This document shows positions 40,944 to 50,748 of a stretch of DNA of 64,000 nt, one piece after another; positions within the stretch are counted from its first letter, which is position 1; each line of letters opens with the position of its first letter. The stretch is from Thalassiosira profunda. Lineage: Eukaryota > Bacillariophyta > Thalassiosirophyceae > Thalassiosirales > Thalassiosiraceae. Made by a program: the position numbers and the translations under genes. A model generated the notes under the pieces. The model was given only the letters and a program-made list of their open reading frames with translations, did no database searches and was not told the origin of the DNA. The stretch is taken from positions 1-64,000 of the forward strand of contig JALLAP010000025.1 in assembly GCA_036939355.1 (NCBI GenBank), read 5' to 3'.

Positions 40944-42337
40944 TCATGCATTCTCCTTCGTTGTTTCTGACTCTTGTTCTGTGTCGTCAGCACTCGTCGC
41001 CTCCTCCCTCTCGCGAATTACAATTTGCCGATCTTCCAGCATCCTCGTCAAAATATTTACTCTATCGGCCAGCGCCATATTTTCCACTTGCAACTCGTCC
41101 ACCTGCGCCTTGAGGCTGTGGCTGTTCAGCGGGTCCTTTGCTGCCGCCAACACCGTTCTTGCCAAATCGTCCAAATCCTCGTTGTCGATGGCCGCGTGCG
41201 TCGATCGATCGCGAATGAGGAACACGTCCTCAAGCACCCTGGACGGCATTAGGTGGTGGAAGAATGAGGACACGGCATCCTCCGAGTCGGACGACTCGGC
41301 CTCCTCTTTGAATTTGTCCCGGTTCGACGCGTGCAACTCCACCACCGAGCATCCGATGCCGGCGATGGCCGCGGTGATGGAAGCGAGCACGCCGTCCACA
41401 TCCGGACCGCGCACCTTCACCGTCGTGTACCCCGGATGAATCTCGTTGTCCACTTCGATCTCAAACAAGAACTCCTGCCCTTCCTCAAGGGCCTGCAGTT
41501 TGAGCATCGACACCTTCTGCTCGTCCACAAAGATCAAATTGACTAATCCAAGGGCGCAGCCCAGCGTGACGCCCACCACCCCTCCGGTCAATCCGGCCAT
41601 TCGGGCCGATCTCATCGCCTTCTGCGCCAGAGTCATCTTCGTGCTGCCGCTGATTTTGCGGAAGGCCGCGTCCAGTGCATCCCCGAATATCACGCCGCCA
41701 ATCCCACTGAAGATTTGGCCGATTCCTGCCGCGGCAAGGGTGGATAGACCGAATGTCACGCCGAGCGTGCAGTCGACGTAGTGCCCGGCGTGGATCATGA
41801 TCGTGTTGTCCATGAAGCCGAATCCTGATTGCATCATCGTTTGCAACAGGCGCAGAGGGACATTTGATAGATGAGAACGGCAAAGTTGAGTTGAAACTAT
41901 TGAAACAGGATGCACCAATCGCACTCACCTATCATGGGCACCGCCGATCGCAGCGCGTGCATCAGCAGCTGTCGACCGGTGGGTGGGAGTTCTCCCGACG
42001 CTGCTGCCTCTTGAGCTGCCGTCTCCGCTTCCACCAACGTTGCTTCGGATGCAGTAGCCTCCGAGGAGGCAGCTTCGGACGATGCTTTGGTAGCTGATTC
42101 AGACGAGCGATGAACGCTGTGCCGTCGTCTATGGACGTGCGCATCCTTCCCAGTATGTTTGCACCGCACAAGCAGGGCTCTGTTCGCGCCAACTCTGCAA
42201 AGGGCGGGCGGTCTGCCGCGGAGCGCCCGGCCTGACGCCTCCATCGATGACGGTGCATTTGCTCTGTAAAATCGAACGAACGCCCTGGGCGCCGACGCCG
42301 CGGCCGATCCCGGCGGCCGGATTAGCACGCGATGCAT
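40944..42337 (-). CDS. TMEM65-like mitochondrial membrane protein fused to an ACT domain
   Basis: Two exons, 42337-41929 and 41824-40944, with a 104-nt intron (GTGAGT donor, CAG acceptor), give 429 residues. The N-terminus (MHRVLIRPPGSAAASAPRAF) is an arginine-rich mitochondrial-type presequence. The TMEM65 core spans about 115-270. The join across the intron restores VPMIG|FGFMDNTIMIHAGHYVD, followed by membrane helices GVTFGLSTLAAAGIGQIFSG and LTGGVVGVTLGCALGLVNLI. It continues into an ACT-type ligand-binding domain (about 290-375: TTVKVRGPDVDGVLASITAA, VVELHASNRD, LEDVFLIRDR) and a C-terminal coiled coil. TMEM65 acts at the mitochondrial inner membrane in Na/Ca handling; ACT domains sense amino acids or small ligands. 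The fusion suggests ligand-gated control (inference). Confidence 0.8.
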
Positions 42338-42618
42338 AGTCTTCGGGTCTAACTATTTCGCAACGTTATGAGGGTCTCTGCGCCGACGGCCGTCGAGTGG
42401 GGCTCTGGCGTCATGATCAAGAGGTGAAAATGCAAGGCGAGAACCCGCGAACTCGTTAGTTGACACCTCGCTTACTTACCTTGGTACGTACAAAGATATC
42501 GGTCTGGCCTTCGTCCTCCTCCTCCCCTCCCCGCCCGCCCACGCCCCTCGGCCTGCTTCCTCGGCGCGGCAGCCCCGCATTTCGCCAGCTGTAGCCTTCG
42601 AACCATCCACCCATCGCC
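42338..42618. promoter_or_regulatory. Head-to-head promoter region of two mitochondrial-protein genes
   Basis: About 280 bases between the divergent starts of the TMEM65-ACT and twin-CX9C genes. Both products are predicted mitochondrial, so a shared bidirectional promoter may co-express them. No specific element was identified. Confidence 0.4.
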
Positions 42619-44283
42619 ATGCCCAGCTACCACGCCGCGACTGCGGCGGCCCGCCACGGTCGCCGCACGGCGCTGAGCAGATTGCAATCGCCGTCGCCTT
42701 TAGTGACGTCGGGCGCGCGAAGATACCACCGATACCACCTCGGTGCACCCTCGGCGTATCTTATCTTGGATGGCTCGATGCAGTCTTCAACAATGGCCGC
42801 TGCGTCGCCGGCATCAATGGCGGCGTCGCAAATACCATTCGGGGCGGCGCGAATGGGAAGCTCGACATCCAACAGCGGTGATGCTCACATGTCACGCGGA
42901 TACAATCTCGCCCTACTGGCCTCGGCAGCTTCAATTGCAGCGGCCGGTAGCCTCCTATCCTCGCCAGTGGCGTCGTGCGAAGCGAAAGAAGAAGAGGGAT
43001 CGGACGCCCTGCAAACCGCCGCAGGACTGGCCGACGAGAGCGAAGAGGCCAACGGCAGCGGCGCCAACGTTTCTGTCCAAGATGGAATGGACGCCGGGCC
43101 GGAATCTCCTGGTGGAAACGGAACGCCCGGACCGGCCGAGGCCGACGAAGACACCAATGCACACGAAGACGAGGACGATCTCTCGAACGACGAGGAGACC
43201 ACCTGCTCCATCTGCCTCATCAACCGCCAGGGCCCCTGCCGGAAGTACTGGCTCAAGTTCGAGCGATGCATGAAGGAGCACAGCGCCGAGCAGGCCAAAG
43301 CCGAGCGAGCGAAGAAGAAGGCGGAGGAGGCCAAAGAGAAAGAGGAGGGAGAGATCGTGGCCACGTCCTCTACCGAGGGAGTGGATGTCAAGTCGCTGGA
43401 AGAAGAGTGGGATGCGTTCATGGTGAAGAGCATTCAGCCGGGAGAGGATGACGACGACGACGACGACGATGAGGAAGAGGACGACGAGGACGAGGAGGAG
43501 GATGACGAGGAAGGAGTAGATGCGGACGACGCCGAGAGCACCAACACCAGCCGGCCCGACGACAACATGCCCGCCAAGGAGGAGGTCACCCTCGCCGAGC
43601 GGTGCGACCAGTTCATGCTCCCGTGGATCGGCTGCATCCAGGAACACCGCAACGTCTACAGCCTCATCTCGAACGCCTTCTACCAGAAGGATTACATAGA
43701 CCCGCTCGAGGATACGATACCGGACGGAAGGAGGGCGTGCTTTGCGGCCTCCAGGCACCAAGCGGGGTATCCGTTGCTGAAATTCGACGGGGGGGTGGAG
43801 ATCGATCTGGGCAACTGGCGAGAGCACGTCGAGGCCGATGCCGACGAAGCGAATGGTGAATTGGAAGAAGAGGAGCCGACTCCCAAACCTCCCATCGAAG
43901 AACCACATCTGATCAACGCCTACGCCAAATTCCGCTTGACGGATCCGAACAGCGGCCGTCCCATCGAGGTGGCATACGTGAAGGACCAGGCTGGGCGGTT
44001 GCTTGGATTTGACTCCTTCTCCAAGCGGGACGACAGCGGCGGCGGTGACGACGACGGCACGCACGAAAAGGGTGGCGTGGGAGGAATGGAGGCCACCGCC
44101 GCCGCGGCGCACGAGGGAGAGTGCACGTTCCACATCGTCCCGGGGGAGACGACGAGCGTCACAGCGTACGCCATCTATCGGGGCATGGCGGAGGGCGTGG
44201 AGGGGAGCGTACGGGAAGACTTTTTGTACGTGACGAAGGACGTGCCGCTTCCCGGTGCGACGAAGCCAAAGAACGAAGAATAA
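42619..44283 (+). CDS. GCK / twin-CX9C protein with long acidic insertion
   Basis: 554 residues, single exon. The N-terminus is arginine-rich and lacks acids, as in mitochondrial presequences, followed by a hydrophobic segment (about 95-115: LALLASAASIAAAGSLLSS), fitting a bipartite route to the intermembrane space. At about 195 begins CSICLINRQGPCRKYWLKFERC, giving CX2C then CX9C, and at about 333 CDQFMLPWIGC gives a second CX9C. Between them lie ~105 residues: a charged helix then a nearly pure D/E tract. In normal GCK/CHCH proteins the linker is about a dozen residues. The C-terminal region (YAKFRLTDPNSGRPIEVAYV) is unrecognised. Oxidative folding by Mia40/Erv1 is expected from the motif. 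Confidence 0.75.
   Translation: MPSYHAATAAARHGRRTALSRLQSPSPLVTSGARRYHRYHLGAPSAYLILDGSMQSSTMAAASPASMAASQIPFGAARMGSSTSNSGDAHMSRGYNLALLASAASIAAAGSLLSSPVASCEAKEEEGSDALQTAAGLADESEEANGSGANVSVQDGMDAGPESPGGNGTPGPAEADEDTNAHEDEDDLSNDEETTCSICLINRQGPCRKYWLKFERCMKEHSAEQAKAERAKKKAEEAKEKEEGEIVATSSTEGVDVKSLEEEWDAFMVKSIQPGEDDDDDDDDEEEDDEDEEEDDEEGVDADDAESTNTSRPDDNMPAKEEVTLAERCDQFMLPWIGCIQEHRNVYSLISNAFYQKDYIDPLEDTIPDGRRACFAASRHQAGYPLLKFDGGVEIDLGNWREHVEADADEANGELEEEEPTPKPPIEEPHLINAYAKFRLTDPNSGRPIEVAYVKDQAGRLLGFDSFSKRDDSGGGDDDGTHEKGGVGGMEATAAAAHEGECTFHIVPGETTSVTAYAIYRGMAEGVEGSVREDFLYVTKDVPLPGATKPKNEE
43448..43530 (+). repeat. GAC/GAG trinucleotide tract encoding poly-Asp/Glu
   Basis: An imperfect run of GAC, GAT, GAG and GAA codons encodes more than 25 consecutive acidic residues within the twin-CX9C protein. 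It is a candidate for length variation between strains. Confidence 0.8.
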
Positions 44284-44446
44284 CTGCATCGATTGTAAAC
44301 AAGTAAGAACCTCAATCGAATGGCAATGGTTGCGGCTGCAGAGAATGGTATGGTATCGTCGCTCCTTTCAGGTTTTCGCCTACACTTTGTATGAGTACAA
44401 CACAGGATCTCTAGCCCCTAGCCTAGCACCACAATCCCCCAGGCCA

Positions 44447-44905
44447 CTAGGCTGGGCTCAGGAACGCATTGTCAATACTCCATTTCATCAGATAGAGTCC
44501 CGCTCCGATCAACACGTAGCCTCCGAACATCGGGTCGATAACGATGTTCCCCGTTCCGTCCAAGAGAGCCGCAGGCTCCACATTCTGACTGCTCAGGTAT
44601 TGTCCCAACACATACAGCGCCAAGGCCATTGGTGCGAGATGATAAAGGTTGAAGCTGTGGAGCTTTTCATCGCTAATGACACTTTTCTTTTCGTCGGTCT
44701 CTGCGATGGGATCGTCGAGACGCACCACAGAGTCTCGGTGCGGATGGAGCGCTTCTACGTGGAGAAAGAGCGGCCCCAACGTTGCGTCTTGTTGCGCTAC
44801 TAGTCTCGTTGCTGCGATATCGATGGAGTGCTGTGCGACGAAAGATTGCACCGTCGAGAACGATGCGAACAGTACCAGGGAGCCGAGCAATCGACTTGAT
44901 TTCAT
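44447..44905 (-). CDS. Small plastid-targeted membrane protein
   Basis: 152 residues from ATG 44905. The N-terminus is a signal peptide (RLLGSLVLFASFSTVQS) followed by a phenylalanine at the expected cleavage point (VQSFVA), as in ochrophyte plastid presequences. Two membrane helices occupy the C-terminal half: LYHLAPMALALYVLGQYLSS and FGGYVLIGAGLYLMKWSI. A thylakoid or plastid envelope location is likely. No cofactor-binding motif allows a function; it could be a small photosystem-associated or biogenesis factor. It converges on the twin-CX9C gene with 163 bases between stops. Confidence 0.65.
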   Translation of the reverse strand: MKSSRLLGSLVLFASFSTVQSFVAQHSIDIAATRLVAQQDATLGPLFLHVEALHPHRDSVVRLDDPIAETDEKKSVISDEKLHSFNLYHLAPMALALYVLGQYLSSQNVEPAALLDGTGNIVIDPMFGGYVLIGAGLYLMKWSIDNAFLSPA

Positions 44906-45381
44906 CTTTCCTGCTTCCGCGAGAGATTGATGGCACTGATATGTGCGTCGAAGATGAGAGATTCGTTTTTGCTTCGTCACCAAAAGGAGGATCGTTCGTT
45001 GTTAGCAACAGCGCTGTCGTCGGCAAGAGAGGAGGGAAGCCGCTTAGGCGAGCGAGGGGTTCTCGTTGTCGACGATCGACGAAGCGGCGTGCGGCGTCAA
45101 GCTCGTGCGAGCTCCTGCGAGCTCCGTAAAAATCCTCGCTCCACCACCCACCACCACACGCCGCAACCAACACCCACAGCACGCCGCCGGTCGGAGGGGA
45201 CGCTACGTGCGCCCAGCACGACGATCGCCTGGCGAAGGGCGTGCTCCCGGGCTCCTTGAGCCGATCTCATTATAGTCAGCCTCGCTTGGGCCGCGGCCTA
45301 GCTGCATTGGTGCTGCAAAGGGGTCGGTCGGTCGGTGCACGCGCACGGGGCACCTGCAGGTCGGTGCACGCCGATCAATCA
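44906..45381. promoter_or_regulatory. Head-to-head region between plastid protein and sulfotransferase-like genes
   Basis: About 475 bases. Two TCGGTGCACGC sequences lie near 45330 and 45361, within 60 bases upstream of the ATG at 45382. The frame open from 45241 begins with a non-ATG codon and is treated as leader. Confidence 0.4.
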
Positions 45382-46803
45382 ATGGCAGTTCGACGAAACC
45401 GGTGCTACACCACCGTGTTGGCCTTGGTTCTGCTTTATTTGCTCTTGGTGGTTGGCGGCCTGAGTCGCCGGGCTGTCGACAGTTGGGGACAATATCACGA
45501 GCGGGGCGCGAGTTGGGGATTCGATGCACCTGTCAATGCCACGGCATCAACGTCAGCCGATGCAACGTCGGATGAATCGGCAAACTCAGCGGCTGTGCCA
45601 GCAGTCAACGAAACGGTCGAACCGTCGGGTGAGCATTTCAATGCGCCGGCACTTGCAAATGTCACGGATGCTGCACCACCCGCCAGTGAAACGACGCCGG
45701 ATGCACCGGCACCGATCAACACAACGGCCTCTCCATCAGCCAACAAAACGACGTCGGGTGGAAGCCCCTTCGATGAATACTGGTCGAAGATGAAGCAGAC
45801 GCTGTGCCCAAACATGGTGCCAAATCCTACAGTGTGGACCACCCTGTTCGAGCTGGCGCGACGGGAGAGCGGCGCCTTTCACGAGGAGAAGATCCCCGCA
45901 TCGGCGTACCCGAAGAACAAAAAGTGGCAGTGGGCCAATTTCTACAAATTTAACTTTGGTGGGCTGGGGTATGATTCCGGAGGGGGTCAATACACGACCT
46001 ATCTGCGGATATTCAAGGCGGGCAACGACCAGATACGCTTCAATTTGCTTCCCATACTGGATAAGTCGGGCGGCGAGGTTTGGGAGGGAATCGACATCGC
46101 AGGATTGTTTGATCGCATCCCAAAGAGTGGTCTCAACAATACGTGCGTGGTGACTGCGATACGAGATCCGATATCCCACTTCCTCTCGGCCTATAATGAG
46201 GTGGAAACGAGGCGGCATGTGCGCAATCTACCAGATGAGCAGAAACGCCCATACGAACGGCGCGAGAACGGCACGGCTGCTCGATTCGAGCAGTTCGTTA
46301 CAACCTACATCGGGGGCCCTCGCAGCTCGGGAATGTACATGGGGAAGCGCCAGGGAATCGAGGAGATCACGCACATCTTTGCAATGTCGGGCATCCTTTG
46401 GGGGTTTCGGCGGATCAAAGACTGCTATGGAACGGACGTGCCTCAAACAGTCACGTACCTTCCCTCGCTGGCCAATCTGGACGAGGAGTTTCCGAAACTG
46501 CTGCACGAGAATTGTCCCGGCCTGCCGCCGTTCGGTCCCTTTCGGAGAGAAATCAAGCACGAATCCCAGTCGGACGAGTTTCACTTCTATTCGGCGGCGA
46601 AACAGGCGTGGGCGCAGCAGGGCAACATATCTCGGGCGTTGTGCGTCCTGCATGCGCCGGATTATGCGTGCTTTGATGCGCTCTCTGTTCCTCCTCTGTG
46701 CCAGGACGTGTACATGCAGCCATCGTTCCGCGATAAGATGCAGCAGGCGTCGTCTGCAAAACCGCCTGCTCCAGCCTGCGGTCGAGGGCACTATGGTCTC
46801 TAG
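45382..46803 (+). CDS. Type II membrane sulfotransferase-like protein
   Basis: 473 residues. The start at 45382 puts a short basic cytosolic tail before one membrane anchor (TVLALVLLYLLLVVGGL), the layout of Golgi glycan-modifying enzymes. A threonine/alanine-rich stem with many N-glycosylation sites (NATA, NETV, NTTA, NKTT) spans about 50-130. The lumenal domain has CVVTAIRDPISHFLSAYNEV, matching the 3'-phosphate-binding motif of PAPS-dependent sulfotransferases (RDPxxxxxSxY, Arg at about 261), with KAGNDQIRFNLLP as a possible 5' motif region. Conserved cysteines follow. It would transfer sulfate from PAPS to a glycan in the Golgi. The family match rests mainly on the RDP motif and topology. 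Confidence 0.6.
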   Translation: MAVRRNRCYTTVLALVLLYLLLVVGGLSRRAVDSWGQYHERGASWGFDAPVNATASTSADATSDESANSAAVPAVNETVEPSGEHFNAPALANVTDAAPPASETTPDAPAPINTTASPSANKTTSGGSPFDEYWSKMKQTLCPNMVPNPTVWTTLFELARRESGAFHEEKIPASAYPKNKKWQWANFYKFNFGGLGYDSGGGQYTTYLRIFKAGNDQIRFNLLPILDKSGGEVWEGIDIAGLFDRIPKSGLNNTCVVTAIRDPISHFLSAYNEVETRRHVRNLPDEQKRPYERRENGTAARFEQFVTTYIGGPRSSGMYMGKRQGIEEITHIFAMSGILWGFRRIKDCYGTDVPQTVTYLPSLANLDEEFPKLLHENCPGLPPFGPFRREIKHESQSDEFHFYSAAKQAWAQQGNISRALCVLHAPDYACFDALSVPPLCQDVYMQPSFRDKMQQASSAKPPAPACGRGHYGL

Positions 46804-46866
46804 AGCAATTTCAGTCTACCTCTAAGCTGCTCAGTTGTGCATGATCGTCACCAACAATCCATTCTC

Positions 46867-47929
46867 TCAGACTTTCTGTTTCTTCTTCTTCCCCGATGAT
46901 TCCGCCTCCGGCAGATCGTCGCTCCACGGACCCCTCCCCCGGCCCGCAACCTTCTCCCTGACTGCGGATCAAGATGTTCATGAGATATGCACTCAAATGC
47001 AGGTATCCTTCGAGATCTTTGCCACTCACCGTACTCGTCCAGCTTCCAAAACGTCTCGGGAGGGATTGCATCCACATCGATCTCGATTTGGCACCCCCCA
47101 TCAAACTCGTCCCAGAAGTAGCGGTGCCTTTTGACGATCGGCGGCGCGTCCGACCGCAACTGCGCCTCCGTCGGATCCTCCAACGCCTCCGGGCACTGCT
47201 GGTCGATGCTCTGGAGGACGTGGCCCAACTCCATCCCCGACAGGCGCTGCAGCCGCGCCGCGAACCGCGTCCGCACGTCGAGGGGCACGACGCCCGCCGC
47301 GTCGAACTCCGCTTCCGCCGGCTTCGCCGTCCCCGCCGACGCCCCCCGCTCGAGCGGGAGGGGGGTGTTCCTTCCCGACGAAGCGAGGCTGCCGGACCGC
47401 GCCTTTTTCTTCCCCTTCCTCTTTCCTCCCCCGCCGCCGCCGCCGCCCCCCTCGGCGACGTTGCCGCAGATGACGTCCTCCCCGAATTCGTCAATGAGCT
47501 TTTGGTACCGCTCCTCGAACCTCTGCGAGTACGATTCGGCCAGCCGGTGGAAGTCGCTCCCGTCGGCATTATAGGTCATGCAATTCTTCCACACGAGGCG
47601 GACGTCGTCGGCGCAGTCGGCGGCGTCGGTGTACTGGCCCTTGTCCAGTTTGGTTTTGACGGTGCCGAGGTCCATCATTTTGGAGACGAGCTTGGGATAG
47701 TCGTAGAGCCCCAGCCCCTTCCAGTCGACTGCAAAGAATTATATGATTGGCGTCAGCGGGCATTATGGATGGATGCAAGGGTATGAATAAAATTGCAGCG
47801 CTCACCCGGCTCGCGGAACGGTTCGGCGTCCGCCCGGGCCATCAAATTGGTGACGAGCTTTCCCATCTTTCGGAGGGAGTTGGCCAGCTCTTGGGCGGCC
47901 GCGTCCCCAGATGCCTCCGAATCGCTCAT
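46867..47929 (-). CDS. BET-type bromodomain-NET protein
   Basis: Three exons, 47929-47806, 47728-47030 and 46961-46867, all with GTGAG-type donors and CAG acceptors, give about 305 residues. The bromodomain spans about 20-125: REP|VDWKGLGLYDYPKLVSKMMD across intron 1, DLGTVKTKLDKGQY, and the acetyl-lysine-contacting Asn in CMTYNADGSDFH. A glycine run and lysine-rich linker follow. The NET domain (about 190-270) reads LSGMELGHVLQSIDQQCPEA with an acidic end FDGGCQIEIDVDAIPPETFW. The last exon adds SSGKKKKQKV, an NLS-like tail. One bromodomain plus NET matches plant/protist GTE-like regulators that read acetylated histones. Confidence 0.88.
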
Positions 47930-48211
47930 CTTAATTCAGGATTGCAATAAAGGTATCAGCGTAGCAGGTTTAGCAGCAAAGGGGCGGGCAGCAGCGCAGC
48001 GAGGGCCGTGGCCGTGGTATCGGCGTGGTGGCGGAGGCAGGGAAACTGAGATCTGACTGAGATGGTGAAAAAATGGTGAGGGAAAAAAGTGCACCAACTT
48101 TTTTTCCGCGCCTTCTCTCAGCTTCTCTCTCACACTCACTTCCTCGCGTGTGTTCCCCGCATCCGTTGGTGTTGGACTGGTGGGCGCCCATAGCCACCCC
48201 GCGTTAGCGCC
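47930..48211. promoter_or_regulatory. Head-to-head promoter region, BET / potassium channel
   Basis: About 280 bases between divergent start codons, with pyrimidine-rich tracts (TCTCTCAGCTTCTCTCTCAC near 48115) in the channel leader. No other gene fits. Confidence 0.4.
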
Positions 48212-49608
48212 ATGCCCCCCGCCGCTTTCCCTCTCGCGGCGCTGTGCCTGGCGCACGGGCCGGGGATTGCGCGTGGCTTCAATCTTCCCGCATCGCCTCC
48301 AGTGCTTCGTGCGTCACCGCAGCTCGGACGGTGCATGCGCCGCCGCCGGGGGTGGGACGGCCATTATTTGACGCCGTGCTCCTTGCAATCTCTGGACGAT
48401 GATATCAATACCGCTGAACCAGTAGTCCTGAACGGCGACGTTCCGCTGGGAGGAATCGCCGATGCCGAGTCAGACCTGAATGGGGAGAGCTCACCCCCAG
48501 ACGACGGTGGTCCACATGCTGCAATAAACGGCGACGCGACGATAGAAGATACCAACCTCATCGGGGCGTCGAGCTCGGTTAGTGGCGCCGATAAGAGGGC
48601 TACGCAACGCAAGAACCCGCGCATGGAAGTCTTTCGGAAGCTCTCTGAACCGATTGTGGAAGTCCGCGTCATCGGGTTGGTGTTGCTGTCTTGCTTTCTC
48701 CAGGCCATCAACACGTTGGACGATCTCCCGGCGGGAATTCACGATGGCATCGACGCCATAGATGCAGTGTGCGTGTATGTCTTTGCAGTTGAATTCTTCC
48801 TTCGGTGGTGGAGCGCAGGGAGATTTCAGCTGCGGTACCTGGCGAGGCCGTTGGCCGCCCTCGATGCGGTAAGTGAAAGGCTCCCTAGAATTGAGTAGAT
48901 GTTTCTATACCATTGCTCACTCGAATCTCCAATTGATGCAATCAGCTTGTTGTGATCCTCCCGCTGTTTCTGAGTGGCATTCTTCCGCTATATGAATACG
49001 GCACTATGTCTGGGTTTCTCCCCTACGTCGACATCCCTGGTTGGCTGGTGACGAGTTCCACGTCTTCCGCACTATTGAACTTGCGCCTGTTGCGGGTATT
49101 GAAGTTCCAGCGTGTGTTGACGGATCAAAAGACGTACGCTGACTTCGAGATGGCGATCGGAATGAGGAAGAGGACCTCTGACGTGCGACCATACCAGTTG
49201 AACCTGGCTCGCGTGATCATCTCCATCTTCACACTGGTTAGCGTATCAACTGGGCTCATCTATACCGCAGAGCATGAGACGAATCCGCAAATTCCAGACT
49301 ACTTCACAGCCCTTTATTTCGGCCTCACGACACTCACAACCGTGGGGTTCGGTGACATCACACCAGTGACATTTGAGGGGAGGATGGTCGTCGGTGCCTC
49401 GATATTGGCCGGTGTGGCCATCATCCCCGCCCAGGCCGCATCATTAGCGGAATCATTCCTGGATTTCCAGAAGGAGCGCGAACTTCAAAAGAAACCCAAG
49501 GCCAAACGAAAAGCGCCCCTGGGTAGAGGAAAGTGCGATGCGTGCGGCGCGGGACCGCACCGCAAGGATGCATTCTTTTGCTGGTCCTGCGGCAAGCAGC
49601 TAGACTGA
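48212..49608 (+). CDS. Voltage-gated-type potassium channel with C-terminal zinc ribbon
   Basis: Two exons, 48212-48868 and 48946-49608 (GTAAGT donor, TCAG acceptor), give 439 residues. The N-terminus is hydrophobic then has ARGFNLPASP, possibly a plastid-type presequence, followed by ~100 acidic residues. Six membrane segments follow. The fourth (LLNLRLLRVLKFQRVL) has regularly spaced basic residues like a voltage sensor. The pore has the selectivity filter TLTTVGFGDITP, diagnostic of K+ channels. The C-terminus ends CDACGAGPHRKDAFFCWSC, two CxxC pairs forming a zinc ribbon, which I do not know from K+ channels. Location may be plastid or plasma membrane. Channel identity is strong; regulation by the ribbon is speculative. 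Confidence 0.88.
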
Positions 49609-49681
49609 ATTCTCAGTTTGCATTATGCTGCAAAGAAAAACGATATTGTTACAGAGTAATCCATTGCTGCCTCATGCCTCA

Positions 49682-50482
49682 TCAATCGTACACACTCTTG
49701 TACTCCGAAACGCCGTACTCGCTCGTTTCATACTCCTTCGTCTCGTACTCGCTCGTTTCGTATCCCGGCTTGCCATCCGCTTGTTTGTACGGTCTCACAT
49801 CCTCATCTTCCTCCTTCTTTTTGCATCCCTTGTTTGCAGTTCCATTTGCTCCCAAGTTGAGATGGTGTATCCCCTCGTCCACTGTCAATCCCTCGTCACT
49901 CTGCCACACCTTTCGCGCCGCCTTGGCATTGGCCACCTTCACCTCCACCCCCGCCTTGTGCTGCATTTGCCCCAGCCCGCGCTGCGCCCGGGCCACGGCT
50001 GCGTCCTCCTCTTCTGCTGAGATGCGCCCCTTTACATTTGCAGCACGCAGCAATGACTGATCGGTGCGCTGTTTCGTCGAGGGAAGGCCGGATGCGTGTG
50101 TAGGGAGCACTGGAGCCGAGGGGAGGGCATCACTAGCGTTGTATGAGGGCGGTTCCGGTCGGACGATCACATCATCGTCCTCGTATTCTTTCTTCGTGGA
50201 TTTCTCCGCTTTGGAAGCAGTAGAGGCCGCCACCGCATTTCTCGGCGGAGGAGGCGGCAGCGATGCCGTCACGGAGGCCGCATAACTCGGGGCTCCATTC
50301 TCGTCGAACACCTCTGCTACAATTGGCACCGCAGTGGGCACGTAGCTCTGCTGGGACGCCTCGGATTCCGTCGTTGACGACAACAGCGCCCGCTCGAGAT
50401 CCTCCCTCTCGGCGGCGGAGGTGAAGGGGGCCGGCGGCGGCTGCTGGGACGTCCGCGCGGGCGGCTTCTTGGTCATCTCCAT
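49682..50482 (-). CDS. Disordered protein with C-terminal SEY/KEY repeats
   Basis: 266 residues from ATG 50482 (an ATG at 50476 is equally possible). Composition is rich in P, S, A and charged residues. A motif RPEPPSYNASDALPSAPVLP resembles proline-rich binding sites. A predicted helix (EEEDAAVARAQRGLGQMQHK) follows, then the tail repeats YETSEYETKEYETSEYGVSE. The PPPY-like and tyrosine-rich elements suggest an adaptor or trafficking role, but no domain is recognised. It converges on the potassium channel gene (73 bases) and shares a short 5' region with the WLM protease. Confidence 0.55.
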   Translation of the reverse strand: MEMTKKPPARTSQQPPPAPFTSAAEREDLERALLSSTTESEASQQSYVPTAVPIVAEVFDENGAPSYAASVTASLPPPPPRNAVAASTASKAEKSTKKEYEDDDVIVRPEPPSYNASDALPSAPVLPTHASGLPSTKQRTDQSLLRAANVKGRISAEEEDAAVARAQRGLGQMQHKAGVEVKVANAKAARKVWQSDEGLTVDEGIHHLNLGANGTANKGCKKKEEDEDVRPYKQADGKPGYETSEYETKEYETSEYGVSEYKSVYD

Positions 50483-50748
50483 CTTTGCTCTCCTCTTCTG
50501 CTTCTGTGCCTCTGTCGTGCACTTTTTTTGCAACTTTTTTCTTCGTCTCACTTCGTCACTTTTCTTCGTCCTTCGGCGGCCTTCGACGCCGCCGCCCCCT
50601 GTTGTCGTGGGGACGTTGCAAGAGCGCGCAAGCAAGCACGCCTCCTCATAAATTCCGTGGTGCCACGATACTCGTGCGTCGGCGCGCTGTTCAAACTCAG
50701 AAGAGCATCAGTTGTGCACAAAATTTGCCACTTTGCATCACCTCGAAA

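Noticed and set aside
42955..44289. 444-codon minus-strand frame over the twin-CX9C gene
   Set aside because: Produced by the GAC/GAG-rich acidic tract read in reverse; the two exact CX9C motifs are on the plus strand.
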